Below, piece after piece: positions 1 to 11,517 of a stretch of DNA of 64,000 nt. The position numbers were made by a program, and so were the translations under genes. Under the pieces are notes generated by a model. It saw nothing but the letters and a program-made list of their open reading frames with translations. It did no database searches and was not told where the DNA came from. The DNA is from Ochotona curzoniae (lineage: Eukaryota > Chordata > Mammalia > Lagomorpha > Ochotonidae). The stretch spans positions 25,448,001 to 25,512,000 of the forward strand of contig NW_024464918.1 in assembly GCF_017591425.1 (NCBI RefSeq). The letters run 5' to 3'. The first letter of the stretch is position 1; each line of letters opens with the position of its first letter.

Positions 1-1215
1 TGCTTCTTTGGATAGATGAGGAATCAAACTCCTAGAAGGACTTAATCTGGTTTAAACCAAGGCAAAGAAACAAAACCCAGCTTTGGATGCACAAGGCAGA
101 GGAATGCCTGACTGTGGAGGTGATTACCCCATCTGCAAACCAAGATCACTATGCCATTACTGAATGCACAGTAAATGGAATACTTGGAGCTTCACTCTGG
201 CTCTGCTACCCACCTCACATATCCACCTTCATGTAGGCTGCCACCAGTCCGGACCATGCAGGCGTGAACCATCACCTGTGCTCCCAGGTAGAATAAACAG
301 CAGTGTGTTCGTACAGGTTGAGCAACTGGCTCCTGGACGAAGTGGATACTCACAGCTGAGGGCCTCAGTGGTGTCAAGAAGTCTCGCCACTACCTATATC
401 TGGCTCGCAAGAAGACTGCCTGCTGCACGGTCACTTCTGTGAAAAAGCCAGGGCCCATGCACTGAATATTCAAGAAGTTTTGCCAGCAGCTTCAGTGGTT
501 CAGGGTGGAGGGCTGGGAGCAGGTGGGGAGAGTGGTGGTGGAAGGATGAGTGGTGGCAATGCCAGGTGGTCAGTGAGAATGGGGACCCTCGTCCCTGCCT
601 CTCTTGATGTCCCCTTTTTCTCCCTGAGTATCTGACAACATGACAGAGGGCGGGGTGATTATTTCAAAAAGTTTGTGAAAAATGAAATCAAAATGCAAGT
701 CTATTTTGGCGCAAGAGTACTTTGAAATCTGCCTTCTAGAAAGTCTTGAAAACTTTACAGAAATTGCATATAATTTTTTAAAAACATCTATGAGATTCAA
801 AAATCTGTTCAAACTCACCATTGATTCCATTTTTCCATGGACTTTTTGAGAATAGCAATATGCAGCACTGCCATTGAGAAAGACTCAGTTGTTCTGAGGG
901 AATTGGGGATGGGTCACCAGCATCCTTTCTGGCCCTAGTTGGAAGGGGAGGTGGGCACGAGAGGCCCTCACCATCCTTTCCATGGCTGAGATCCATTTAG
1001 GTACCCTCGTGCAGAGCTCCAGGCTCAGGGTCAAAAACCGAAGCTGCAGACTTCATTGCTACGTGGGTTTGGACCACTCAACACTCAGCGCCTCTGCTTT
1101 CCCCAGCAGCTGGCTGGACCCCATCACAGCTTCAGCAAAGGCTCTGCAGCTGGTCAGGAACAGAAGTCTTTCAATTTCTCACAAACATAGCAAGGCATTT
1201 CTTCTGTAGATACAC
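1..1215. other. Intergenic DNA, nothing identified
   Basis: Ordinary mixed-composition DNA downstream of the ARHGAP26 3' end. I see no splice-flanked open frame, no recognisable repeat and no RNA gene. An open frame at about 164-442 resembles nothing I know. Confidence 0.5.
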
Positions 1216-1226
1216 AGATCATGCAG

Positions 1227-1546
1227 AGGCCTGGCATGGTAGCCTAGTGGTTAAAGTCCTCATCTTGCACATGCCAAGATCCCATATGGGCATCAGTTCT
1301 AATCTCAGCGACCCTGCTTCCCATCCAGCTCCTTGACTGTGGCCTGGGAAAGCAGCAGAAGACAGCCCAAAGCTTTGGGACCCTGCACCTGTGTGGGATA
1401 CCCAGAAGAGATCCTGGCTCCTGGCTTCGGATAGGCTAGCTCTGGCCGTGGTGGCCATTTGGAGAGTGAATCATCGTATGGAAGATCTTCCTCTCAATAA
1501 ATCTGACTTCCCAATAAAAATAAATAATCTTAAAAGAGAGAGAGAG
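1227..1546 (+). mobile_element. CSINE (lagomorph C-repeat), + strand
   Basis: Starts with the C-repeat head GGCCTGGCATGGTAGCC, has the conserved core 'GATCCCATATGGGC' and 'CCCATCCAGCTCC', and ends in an AATAAAAATAAATAATCTTAA tail running into (GA)n. It is flanked by an imperfect 11-bp target-site duplication, AGATCATGCAG at 1216-1226 and AGATCATGCGG at 1547-1557. Divergence is moderate, so it is not one of the youngest copies. Confidence 0.93.
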
Positions 1547-1557
1547 AGATCATGCGG

Positions 1558-2186
1558 GACTCCAGACCAGGGTATAGGTGATAACCAGCCCCTCTATGAA
1601 AACTAAGATTTGCTTAAGAACAAGGCAGCATTTCTCTTTTTTCTTGGTTCTTTCTTTCTCTCTACATAAATGCCGTGCTTTTGCAGACAGACCCCCTGGT
1701 CTCTTTCATCTTGATCCAGCACCCCAAGGCCACTAGGCTCAGCTCAGCCCCAGAAGTTCCCATCTCATGTACTTACTTCTAAGCTCAGTTTCCAGTGAAG
1801 GTCAAAATCACAGGAACAAAAATCAATTGGCCCGGGTGTGTGTGTAGTCCACGCCGTGGCAACCACAGGACACAGGGACTTCGATCATCTTTGGCGTAGG
1901 TGTCAGCCAGTGTTCAGCCTTTAGGTCACGGCCATGCAATCGAGTAGGGACAGAAACATGGTCTGCGTGACTGTGCCGGGGTGACACTGGAGAGAAATCA
2001 CAGTTTGAGGTGCTGGCTCAGGCTGAAGTCAGGAGCTAGGAAGTACGCCCAGGTCTCTCCCATGATGGACACAGACCAAGATTGGGCTATCATCTGCTGC
2101 CCCAGGATGTGTGTTTGAAGGAGCCTTGATCAGAAACAGAGGTGGCCTGGACTTCTAACCAAGTACCCAGATAGGGATGTGGGCAT
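1558..2186. other. Intergenic DNA, nothing identified
   Basis: Single-copy-looking sequence between two CSINEs. No open frame of note and no repeat recognised. Confidence 0.4.
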
Positions 2187-2200
2187 CCCAAGTGGTGACT

Positions 2201-2527
2201 TTTTTTTTTTTAAGATTTATTTATTTTTATTGCAAAGTCAGATATACAGAGAGAAGGAGAGACAAAGATCTTCCGTACGATGATTCACTACCCAAGTGAC
2301 CGCAGCGGCTGGTACTGTGCCAATCCAAAGCCAGAAGCCTGGAGCTCTTCTGGGTCTCCCACATGGGTGCAGGGTCTGAAGGCATTGGGCCGTCCTCGAC
2401 TGCTTTCCCAGGCCACAAGCAGGGAGCTGGATGGGAAGCAGGGCCTCCAGGATTAGAATCAGCAACTGTATGGGATCCCAGCACATTCAAGGTGAGGACT
2501 TTAGCTGCTAGACCACCACGCCAGGCC
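2201..2527 (-). mobile_element. CSINE, minus strand
   Basis: Reverse-orientation C-repeat. It begins with a T-run and 'AAGATTTATTTATTTTTATT' (the reversed tail) and ends with the reversed head 'CCACGCCAGGCCCC'. A 14-bp perfect target-site duplication, CCCAAGTGGTGACT, lies at 2187-2200 and 2528-2541, which fixes both ends. Confidence 0.95.
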
Positions 2528-2624
2528 CCCAAGTGGTGACTTAATTGTGCCAAGCACCCACCCCACAAGTTAAGCATCTGTATGTCCATTTTGCAGATGT
2601 GATGGTTGGGGTAGGGACAGCATT

Positions 2625-2905
2625 GTAGAGAAGCAGATTAAGTCACCATCTGTAATGCTGGCATCCCATACAAGTACCAATTTGAGTCCCAGCTGTTTCA
2701 CTTCTTACCTAGCTCTCTGTTAATGTGCCTGGGAAACAAGGAAAAGAGGCCCAAATTTTGGGGCTCCCACCACCCAAGTGAGAAACTGGATGGCTAACTC
2801 CTGGCTTTGAGCTGACCAATCCCTGGTCATTGCAGCCACTTGTAGAGGGAATCAGTGGAAGGAAGATCTCCGTCTCTCCCTCTCATTTTAACTCTGCCTT
2901 TCAGA
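2625..2905 (+). mobile_element. Old, diverged CSINE, + strand
   Basis: The C-repeat core is recognisable in order: 'TGGCATCCCATACAAGTACC', 'CCTGGGAAACAAGGAAAAGA', 'AACTCCTGGCTTTGAGCTGA', 'GGAAGGAAGATCTC' and 'CTCTGCCTTTCA'. It is more diverged than the neighbouring 2201-2527 copy and has no clear target-site duplication, so it is an older subfamily member. Confidence 0.8.
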
Positions 2906-5900
2906 GGCGTAAGAGGGGCAGGCAGAGGATCTGACAAGGGACTGTGCAGAAATCACTCTGAAGTTGATGGAGAACACCAGACTTCAGCTATATGTGAAAG
3001 AACCCGGCTCAAACCTTCCTCAGTAAAATGCACACCTAGTGGTTAATACATGGAAAGAGTTCAGGTCACGTGTGTCTGAAATCATGATGGGGAGTGCTTC
3101 CGTTGTTTTCTTCTTTTAGCACCCACCTTGTAGGAAGCAGGTTCCTTCTTGAAGGGCACATTGTTGGATCTGGGGTTGACGCCAATCCTGCCAAGTGCAT
3201 GAGAGCTGAAGTTAGGAGAGGGATGACTCTTCAAAGGAGAACAGAGGTGCTGTGACCAGAAGGTAGGGTACCAGATGCCAGGCAGACAAAGGCAATAGCT
3301 GCTCCCATAGGGTGGGAGATGTGAAGGGCGTACAAGCCTGAGTTAACCTCAGAGATACAAGTGGTCAACAGCACTGAGCCTGGCAGGTGGGTACAGCAGG
3401 TGCCCAGTACATTCTGAGTGGCTGAATGACTACCCAGTGGTTTGGATTAACCACGTAGACCAGGTTAGGCAGCTAGGTCATTCTTATCTTTTTTCTTTTT
3501 CTTCTCCTTGTCCTTCTTTCCTTTTCCCCTTTCCCACACCCTCAGGAGCTTCCAAAGGTTAGTTGATGGAGATGGAGGTGTGCCATGGGCAAGCTAGAGT
3601 CAAGAACCCTAAAAATCTGGGAACCACTATACCTGAGTGACTGGCTAGGGGCACCCTCACTGTGTGTGTGAAGGCTTTCCCTGTCCCTGACATGAAAGGC
3701 ATGCAAGCAGGCCAAGGGTGGTCTCAAAGTCTGGCTGGGGAGTCTCCCTGTTGCACGGCTACTGGCAAGGTCACCCTGCCCAGCTGACAGGGAGGGTCTA
3801 TCCTGGGAGCCCCCGGACTGCTAACACTCCCATTCGCAGGATGGCTGAACAGGTTTGGGTGCGGTCCCAGGGTGTGTGAACATCTTTCTAAATAGAGGAG
3901 AGCTTACGCCATGCATTTCCCTATCACGATCATGTATGATTTATTGCTGTTCTCTACTGCATCTGACAGCTGGCAGGGTAGGGTGTGGGGGTCCTTGGTG
4001 AAAGTTGCATAGTGAAACGTTTTGGCCACCAGTACATGTCACTTCATCAAGCAGTGACTTGAACTCACTGGGACTGCAGAAGTTGCTGAGGGCTCAGAAT
4101 CAAACCATCCCTTCAGATTGTGAGTAGGTTGTCATCCTGGCTTTTCTTGGGATGGCTGAAGAACAAATGTCAGAATTTTCAAAACAGGTTCTACCACAAC
4201 GTTGCTTTTGGGGAACTCAATCACTCTGAGATTGGTTGAATTGGAGACATGACAGGACAGTCTCAGAATGCAAGCTATCTGTTTGCATGTCTGAGGCAAA
4301 TATGCTAAGACATGCCTACAATCTCAACAGTCAACGGACAGCATGGAGGACCTTTAGTAATGAGAAAGGGTAGAGGGGTGGGTACTTAATACTCTTCCTT
4401 GAGTTCCATATGTATTCAAAGCCCTGGCATTTTGGGCTTAACTGGACCATGAGTGCATTCCTCCATCATCTGATCTCTTTGGGTGGACTGTTTCAAGGCC
4501 AGATTAGGCTCATGTGGTTGCTGTTGCTTTCACAGTTGGTGCCAGGCAACCCAACCCTTGAAGTTGGGACCTGAGGAGAGGGGTGGTTTTCCAAAGGCGA
4601 TGGGGGGAGGGGAGATGCTAATATCAGAAAAAAAAAAAAGGATAAAGGATGCCACATGGGTGACATCCAGACCTCCATGGGAGAGAAGTGAAGGGTATTT
4701 GGGAATGGGAGCTGCTGAAGCCCTCCCAGAGCCAGGGCACTGTGGAAGGTAGAACATAAGCTGTGGGGTCAGCTGGTGGCCGGTCTTTGCTCTGTGACTT
4801 ATCAACTCAATAGCTTATCATGGCTTCTTCACCTGCAAACAGAGTTACCAACAGTTCCCTTTCAAGAGGGTGACAGCAGAGCCACTAGTAGAAGGCCCAT
4901 TAGTTGGAAGTGAGTCCTCCATAGGAGTGTACTTCATTAATGTCATCTCAGTAAGAACCAACTCAGCTCCCAGCACGAACTACATAAGACCTAGGCGAGG
5001 GTTTAACTCTACTACCTGATCTTAATCAAAGTTAAATACTTCCTGGATCCTAAAAGAAATCACTTATCACCTCCTTTGGGTTTCATACCTTCTGGCTCTG
5101 ACTTGGGTCAAGAGAGAGTTAAAAGAATCTGAACATTACTTCTGAGTATTAGCAGATTGGGCTAGAACGCTGTTTCTCCCATGGGACTTGCCTTGGCAAT
5201 CCTATTAAAGTCTAAAGGTCTGTGATCAGCAGCTGGATCAGGGTGGAGAAAGAGACTGTTTTCAAATGATTAAGTTCTGAGAAATTTTCACAGTATGCAC
5301 TTCTAGCCAGCGACACATAGTTCGACCATGCGCTGGGCTCAAGGATGATATGAAGGGCCAAAGCTTGTGGCAGGAGTCACTGGGGCTGAGCAGAAAGCCA
5401 GCAGCATCTGCACAGAGCTCAGGAAATGGGAAACCAGTCACCATGATGAGGCAGCAGAGGCACCAAGGAGGAGAGAGAATTTTGAAAGAAAGTATATCCT
5501 GCTCTTAGCTCTGCCATAGCAGAAACCAAACCTGAGTGTTCGCCAGATGGTGCTTCCTGACCGGTGGGTTACTGAGAGAGGCAAAGCAAGTTAGTTAACA
5601 AAACAGTTCTAGGGAGGAAGGGTACTGGGAACTACATCAGAAATGGATGACTTCCACCAGATCTAAAAATAGTCCCGTGCCATGTAATCATGCGTATACG
5701 ACCATGTGAAATTGCATGTGGACAACATCCAGGACATTCACAAAGAAATTCTAACCAGAGTTTAAGAAAGGGTATTTGGGTTCTAGAAGCAAAGAGACAC
5801 ACACTGGAATGTTAGGTGATTAAGCAGACTCCCCTCTCCCCAGCTTGCATGATCTCCTTCATGTTTATGTTTTTCATGGATAAAAGGGAGGTCAATTGTT

Positions 5901-6540
5901 GGGTGCCTGCTGAGAAGGCCCTAACCATAAGCGAATCCAACACAACTTCAAAAGGTGGAATTAAAACATGCTTATTTGGATGCAAAAAAAAAAAAACAAT
6001 GAAATCCATAAACAGTTTTCCTGCAATTTGCATTTTTAAAGACTTTGAAAGACCTCTCCTATCTCACTGAGACAAAACAGACATTTTAAACTAAGTTCGG
6101 CACCAGGTGAGGATGAAAAGTTTCCAGTTCACTGGCAGCCCTAGCTCCTCCTCCCCACGCGACAGTGATTCCACCGCCCTCCTCCCCCAAACCCCCTCAG
6201 TATCTCAATCTCTCACCTCTTCTTCCCATCCCAGGGCACTTCTCCATCTGCCTCAATGGGAAGCTCCTCTTCATCTTCTGAAGTCCATTTGAGTGTCACC
6301 TCTTCTGCAGAGCTTCCTCTTACTGCCGCCTCCTGGGTTGAAAGGACCAGTCCCTCTCGGTGCCTCCACTGCCTGCCATGCACCATGAACACGGCAATGT
6401 CATGTGGCACATGCCACTCACTGCATATCACTTGCCTGCTGCCAAGAGCTTCCTTAGATTAGAGATGATGCCTTGGATTTTCTGGTTTGAGCAGCTCCTG
6501 GCACACAGGAAATGGTCAGGAAGTGACTGCTAGGTCAAAG
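2906..6540. other. Intergenic DNA, mostly unassigned
   Basis: About 3.6 kb with no supportable gene. It contains short pyrimidine and A tracts (about 3487-3540, 4629-4639, 5983-5997) and a possible MIR near 4750-4860. The short open frames here overlap on both strands and show no domain. Confidence 0.4.
4750..4862 (+). repeat. Possible MIR fragment
   Basis: The order 'AAGCTGTGGGGTCAGC ... CTTTGCTCTGTGACTTAT ... GGCTTCTTCACCTGCAAAC' follows the MIR pattern of 'gtcag...tctgccactt...cctcatctgtaaa'. It is diverged and was matched by eye only. Confidence 0.4.
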
Positions 6541-6544
6541 CCAA

Positions 6545-6860
6545 AACAATGGTCAATGTGCTACTAAGACACTGGAGCACCTGGGTATGAGGCCCAGCTC
6601 CAGTTCTGGATTCCAGTTTCCTGTGAGTGCAGATCCTGGGAAATGGCAGGTAAATGCTCAAGTGACTTGGTCCCTGCCACTCAAGTGGGAGACTCACATT
6701 GAGTTCCTGACTCCTAGCACTGGCCCATTCTAGTGCAGACCTGGCCGTTACAAAGAGGAACTCTCTCTCAACCAGAGACGCAGACATACATACATGAATA
6801 TATACATATCTATATCCATCCACAGATATAAATATGCATACATACATAAGAGTCTGTTTC
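6545..6860 (+). mobile_element. Old CSINE with A/T-rich microsatellite tail, + strand
   Basis: Core segments 'GTGCAGATCCTGGGAAATGG', 'CAAGTGGGAGACTCACATTG', 'TCCTGACTCCTAGCACTGGC' and 'GAACTCTCTCTCAACCAGAG' follow C-repeat order. The tail has expanded into an irregular (ATAC/ATAT) repeat at about 6783-6850, as often happens at old SINE 3' ends. Confidence 0.75.
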
Positions 6861-8938
6861 TTAAAAACAGAGCGTGATGGTTCTCACTGGAGGATGGCCA
6901 GTTACTCTCCACTGTGAGGAAAATCCACACAGAAACAGATTTAAGCTGCAGCATGGGAAACTTGAGTCAGACACAAATAATTCCCTTAGAGGGTGTTAGA
7001 TAGCAGGCCGTGTTCCCATGGGGCCCTGCGGAATTTTTCCAAAGGGTCCTTGAAAAGGAACACTTACAATGTTCATGGTGCCACTGATGTGGTTTGGCTT
7101 GAAGGCAGCTTCCTCACTCTAGACGAGCTTCCTACTCCAGTCCCCAAGGAATCCCGATGACAGTGAGGGTCTCTGGCCCCTGGTCAGCTGTGTGACCAGA
7201 TGGTTTCTTGAATATGGCACCTGCCAAGGAGGCTGGGAACGAATGTGGATGTTAGAGTGAAAGGGTGGGAGGGTGGCGGGAAGCCCAAATCCTGGGGCCA
7301 GCCTGAGTGCAGTATTTTGCCACAGGTCACAGTTACCTTGTATGCAGGAACCAGACTTAGTGCCACCCAGCTTCCTTCATTGTCCCATTCCTGTGGAGTA
7401 AAAAGGCGGACAGCCTGGGCAAGGCGCTGCACGGCAATGGGAGATGATCTGGTCTCTGCCCTGGCTGAGCTGCCTGTTTACAAGAAGACAGACCCCAAGC
7501 ATCTTATAACAAATAATTCTTGGAAAACACCACGATGGAGAAGCATGTTGTTATAAGAGGAAAGGTAAGGAAAGACCATCTTTTCCCAAGGCTCAGACCA
7601 CACAAACAATAAACAAATGAACACCATCTCACCAGTCATCAAACCCCAAAATGTCTAAAGGACCAATCCAGCCACCATGTGAGCACACATACTTCCAATT
7701 TCAGGTGGGCACGATCCCTGGATCATCAGGGTGTGATTTGGGACACATATACAGAGAAAGAGCCACAAAGCCATGACCCCACTAATTTGCTGGCTGGCCT
7801 TGAATGCTACACCTGGGTTTTGGCCAAGAGACAGCTGCGAGCCTGAGGTTAGTTTCGTAAGAGACTGTATGACACAGGGGGTGCGGGGTCAGTGCTGGGG
7901 GTGGTGGTGGGGAGACAACAGGAATGTTGCTCAGGGTCCTGCACCACAGTGGGTCTGCTTTCCAAAATTTCACCTTGAAACCTCACTGGCTTGGTTCTGC
8001 TGCCTGACACTCCCTGGGAATTCCAGGCTGGCCTCCTGCAGGGTCTATCCTGCCCAGAAAGACGGACGTTCCTAGCCCTCCTCCTGATCCCCACCCCGCT
8101 CCAGCACAGAGCTGGCTCCATCTCCACCCCTACCAGTTCCTGCGTTGGTTAGCACCTCCCTTGGCTGCTATGCCAAGCTGAAGTCAGCCAATACTTACTA
8201 AGCCAGCACAGTTAATTAGTTGCAGCTTAGCTTGGTGCTATTAAAAGCGGGGCAAGCCAATGGCATTGACACATTTGGGAAAGAGATGCGTGCTATCTTG
8301 GTGGCGGATGAGAAAGGGCTGGAAAAAAAAAAAAAGAGAGAGAGAGAGCTGTGACTTCATTCTCCAAAGAGCAAGCATGTCCAGGGGCTGCGAAAACCTT
8401 TCATCATGCTCGCAGCCTAACATTTACCTAATCGCAAGCACCAATCGAGCGTCTCTGAGCAAGGTGCTCTCATGGGCAACTGATCAAGCAGCCAGAACTA
8501 ACAAGTGCAAAATAGTGAGCCAACCACAGCATGTGACGGCTGTGGGCTGTGTTCTGAGTACCTGCCAAGGGCACAGTGAAGATTCAAATTTGCTAAGGTA
8601 GAAACACACAAGAGGTCCAAGGGAGTGGGGAGGTGAGGGCGCAGATGAAGATGGAGACACACAGCACAGATCTCATTCTCCCCGTGGTGGTATCAGCTAT
8701 GTGTGCCCTACCTAAAGACCTCCCCCTGCTACTGCATGATCTTTCATCTGGCCTGGTTCCAGGACACACAAGTTTTCCAGCAGAGGCTGGGCCTGCATTA
8801 TTCAGGGCCTACAACAGTGCCTTAATGCAAATGAACACAACAGAAGCAGCTCCCGTGCGATTCACACACGCAGGAAGCTGCCCTCTTTGGAACAGATGCC
8901 AGATTCTTTCTCCAACCCCAGAGAGAAAGGCTGAAGCC
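6861..8938. other. Intergenic DNA with a possible conserved noncoding element
   Basis: No gene or clear repeat. The stretch around 8150-8570 has a higher density of CpG and ordered AT-rich motifs (for example TTAATTAG near 8212-8219) than its surroundings and looks more like a constrained noncoding element than decayed repeat. That is an impression without alignment. Confidence 0.3.
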
Positions 8939-8948
8939 AGAAACCACA

Positions 8949-9288
8949 GGGTTTTGTTTCTAAAATTTATTATTTTTATTGGACAGGTAGATACACAGAG
9001 AGAAAGAGCTTCCATCCACTGGTCCACTCTCTTAAGTGGCTGCAACGGCCAGAGCTGAACTGTCTGGAAGCCAGGAGCAAGGAACTTCCTTCAGATCTCC
9101 CACACAGGTGCAGAGTCCCAAAGTTTTGGGCCGTCCTTGACTGCTTTCCCAGGCCACAAGCAGGGAGCTGGATGGGAAGTAGAGCAGCCAGCATACGAAC
9201 TGGTGCATTATAAAAACGAATGGCGCACATATGGAATCCTGGTGGATGCAAGGCAAGGATTTAGTCACTGGGCTACCGTGCTGGGCCT
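8949..9288 (-). mobile_element. CSINE, minus strand
   Basis: Reversed C-repeat from the tail 'AAAATTTATTATTTTTATTG' to the head 'ACCGTGCTGGGCC'. It has a 9-bp target-site duplication, GAAACCACA, at 8940-8948 and 9289-9297. About 35 bp near 9190-9230 looks foreign to the consensus head region (a small internal insertion or expansion). Confidence 0.92.
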
Positions 9289-9751
9289 GAAACCACACTG
9301 TTGATCCTTTGCACCCTGGGTCTTTCATGCCCCTCCTCTGAATGCATCAGCAAGCCATATGCAGAGAAATGTGGGACCACGCTGCAACTCAGCACACGCC
9401 TGGGAGATGAAGTCTGAAGATCTGGTGACCTGGGCTGCCCTGAGACAATAGGTTCCAGCCCTGTTTTTCACCAGCTCTCTGGCGGAAGTGCTGTGTTCCA
9501 GCATGGTCACTGCTCCACAGTGCTTGTGAAGTTACAGAAGAGCCATAAATCAACAGATTGGAATGAGGGAGAATACTATCAGAGCACTTCACAAAGATCA
9601 TGGAAAACAGGAGCAAAAAGCTGCAAAGAGGATTTGGAATCCAAACAAAGCTTCTCTACGAACTTATTTTTAAGACCCCTTTTGTGTAACATAAACTCAG
9701 AAGTGTTAAGTGGAAGAGGATTCTTTGGGCCTCGTTAATAACACAGGACAA

Positions 9752-10083
9752 GGGCCTGGCACGATAGCCTAGTGGCTAAATCCTCGCCTTGCATGTACCA
9801 GGATCCCATATGGGTGCTGGTTAGTGTCCCAGTTGCTTCACGTCCCATCCAGCTCCGTTTGTGGCCTAGGAAAACAGTCTCGGATGGCCCAAAGCCTTGG
9901 ACCCTGCACCCATGTGGGAGACCCGGAGGAAGTTCCTGGCTCCTGGCTCCAGATCAGCTCAGCTCCAGGCTGTTGCAACCACTTGGGGAGCGAACCAGCA
10001 GATCTCTCTGTCTCTCCTCTCTGTATATCTGCCTTTCCAATAAGAACAAACAAATCTTTAAAACAAACAAACAAACAAGCAAA
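9752..10083 (+). mobile_element. CSINE, + strand
   Basis: Head 'GGGCCTGGCACGATAGCC', core 'GGATCCCATATGGGTGCTGG', tail 'TCTCTCCTCTCTGTATATCT' then 'GCCTTTCCAATAAGAACAAA' and (AAAC)n. This is the pika-like tail form. It lies about 280 bp beyond the distal polyadenylation signal of ARHGAP26. Confidence 0.93.
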
Positions 10084-10180
10084 AATGCACGACGAACATA
10101 CCCTTCAGAGTATTGACCTTCTCCTAAATGGGAAACAAGGCTGCTTGGAACTGACATGAGAATCCAGTCTGTGAATGTCA

Positions 10181-10272
10181 GCCTTGACCTATGCCCCTTG
10201 ATCATGGTCTGTACATGTCACCTACAACCTAGGCAGCCTTGACCCATGACCTTTGATCATGGTCTGTACATG
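10181..10272. repeat. Two-copy tandem duplication, 55-bp period
   Basis: A 37-bp block at 10181-10217 recurs at 10236-10272 with three mismatches. Both copies contain TTGATCATGGTCTGTACATG. They are separated by 18 bp of spacer. It lies just past the ARHGAP26 3' end. Confidence 0.85.
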
Positions 10273-10360
10273 CTCATTGGAAGAGACACTGAAACCCAAA
10301 TCAACTCAAAACCCTGAACAGAAATGCAAAAAAACAAGCATACCACCAAATGGAAAATCA

Positions 10361-10366
10361 TTTATT
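10361..10366 (-). terminator. ARHGAP26: Candidate distal polyadenylation signal of ARHGAP26
   Basis: On the minus strand the sequence reads GAAATAAATGATTTTCC, a canonical AATAAA. If used, cleavage would fall at about 10335-10350 and the 3' UTR would be about 6.0 kb. Which of the two signals is used cannot be decided from the sequence. Confidence 0.5.
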
Positions 10367-10694
10367 TCAAAAATCATACTTCCACTCATTATGTAGACAG
10401 TCGCATGAACCCACCGAATGTGAGAAAGCCAAGTTTCAGAGGCCATTTGACAGGAATTGCATTGTCTTTATAGATATGTTTAGTGACACAAAAGCACAGT
10501 TACTCAAAAGCCAGAACACAGAAAAACAGTTCTGCTCATAACAGGGAAAAAGTTCTATTCCAGCCACAGGTGACTTTTAAATTACAGAATTGGATTCCAT
10601 GTACCAGTCAACAGTCAATACTGAACTGACAGCTAAAACAGTGCATTATTTACGTTTTTTAAAAGAAAACATTAAAGTGCCATTTTATAAGTAC

Positions 10695-10700
10695 TTTATT
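10695..10700 (-). terminator. ARHGAP26: Candidate proximal polyadenylation signal of ARHGAP26
   Basis: The minus strand reads ATATCAATAAAGTACTTATA, a canonical AATAAA, followed downstream (lower coordinates) by U-rich sequence including TTTTCTTTTAAA and a TGTTTT run. Cleavage would fall near 10670-10685, giving a 3' UTR of about 5.6 kb. The preceding few hundred bases are AU-rich and low in repeats, as expected for a conserved UTR end. Confidence 0.65.
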
Positions 10701-11517
10701 GATATTATATTACACAGCACTTTACTGTATACTCAAAGGTAGCCTCAATTATGAATTAAACATGCAAATATTTTCTTTTGCCAAAACGTGGACAAGATGT
10801 CTTTTAGAGTGCTTTTGAACACTAGTCTAGCAATAGCTACTAAGTGTTTATGGGTTTCCTTTTTTTTTCGCATGTTTTTTCTTAAAAAAAAATAAGTTAA
10901 TAATGAATCTAGCTGCAGATAGAAACTGCTGGATAAATACGAACATGGTTCAGTCAACAGCCTCTCTTCTTTCTCTAATTCTCTAACTCTGAATTCTCTA
11001 GGCTGTACAGGCTCGGCAATTGCCAGCTCATGGGGTGGGGAGGAGTTGGTGTGAGGCCATATTTTTACCTAAGTAAGTATGCACCACACACACACACAGG
11101 AACACATATCCTCTGACAGAATCATCACATGGATTTTTTTCACCGACGCAGGGTTGTCCTGGCATCGGGATGCCCAAGAAAGCAGTATGAAGGTGTCCAT
11201 TTGAACAATTTTGTAGAAATGGTTGATGCAAAGCAGCTCAGGATGTGCTAGCCTGTCCAGAACTGCTAGGAACAACACTGACATTTTGGTTCTCTCTGAC
11301 TCTGGTGCCACAGCAGTAACCAATGGCTACCTTTCCCTGGGACTCTGTGACTGCACCAAGCGTTGGCTCTCTGAAGCATTCCGCCTTAAAAGATATAGAC
11401 TTGTTTGTAACATCTTGGGACACTTGATAATCATTAGGTGTCAACCTTTCCTGGGATAGTTCTTTTTTTTTTTTCTTGTCATAATGAACACTATTTATCA
11501 TTCTAAAAGAACAAACA

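Noticed and set aside
164..442. 92-residue + strand open frame, with a Lys/Arg-rich stretch in another frame (GVKKSRHYLYLARKKTACCT) hinting at a ribosomal-protein or histone pseudogene
   Set aside because: I could not match either frame to any specific family; stops interrupt the basic stretch upstream.
2227..2589. Open frames within CSINE copies here and at 9772-10159, 11631-11905, 44853-45205, 59471-59991 and 61711-62215
   Set aside because: They recur with every CSINE copy and read Pro/Ser/Trp-rich repeat translation; not genes.
1..10344. NR3C1 or another downstream neighbour gene
   Set aside because: Synteny in mammals would place NR3C1 beyond ARHGAP26, but no exon-like sequence of it is visible here.
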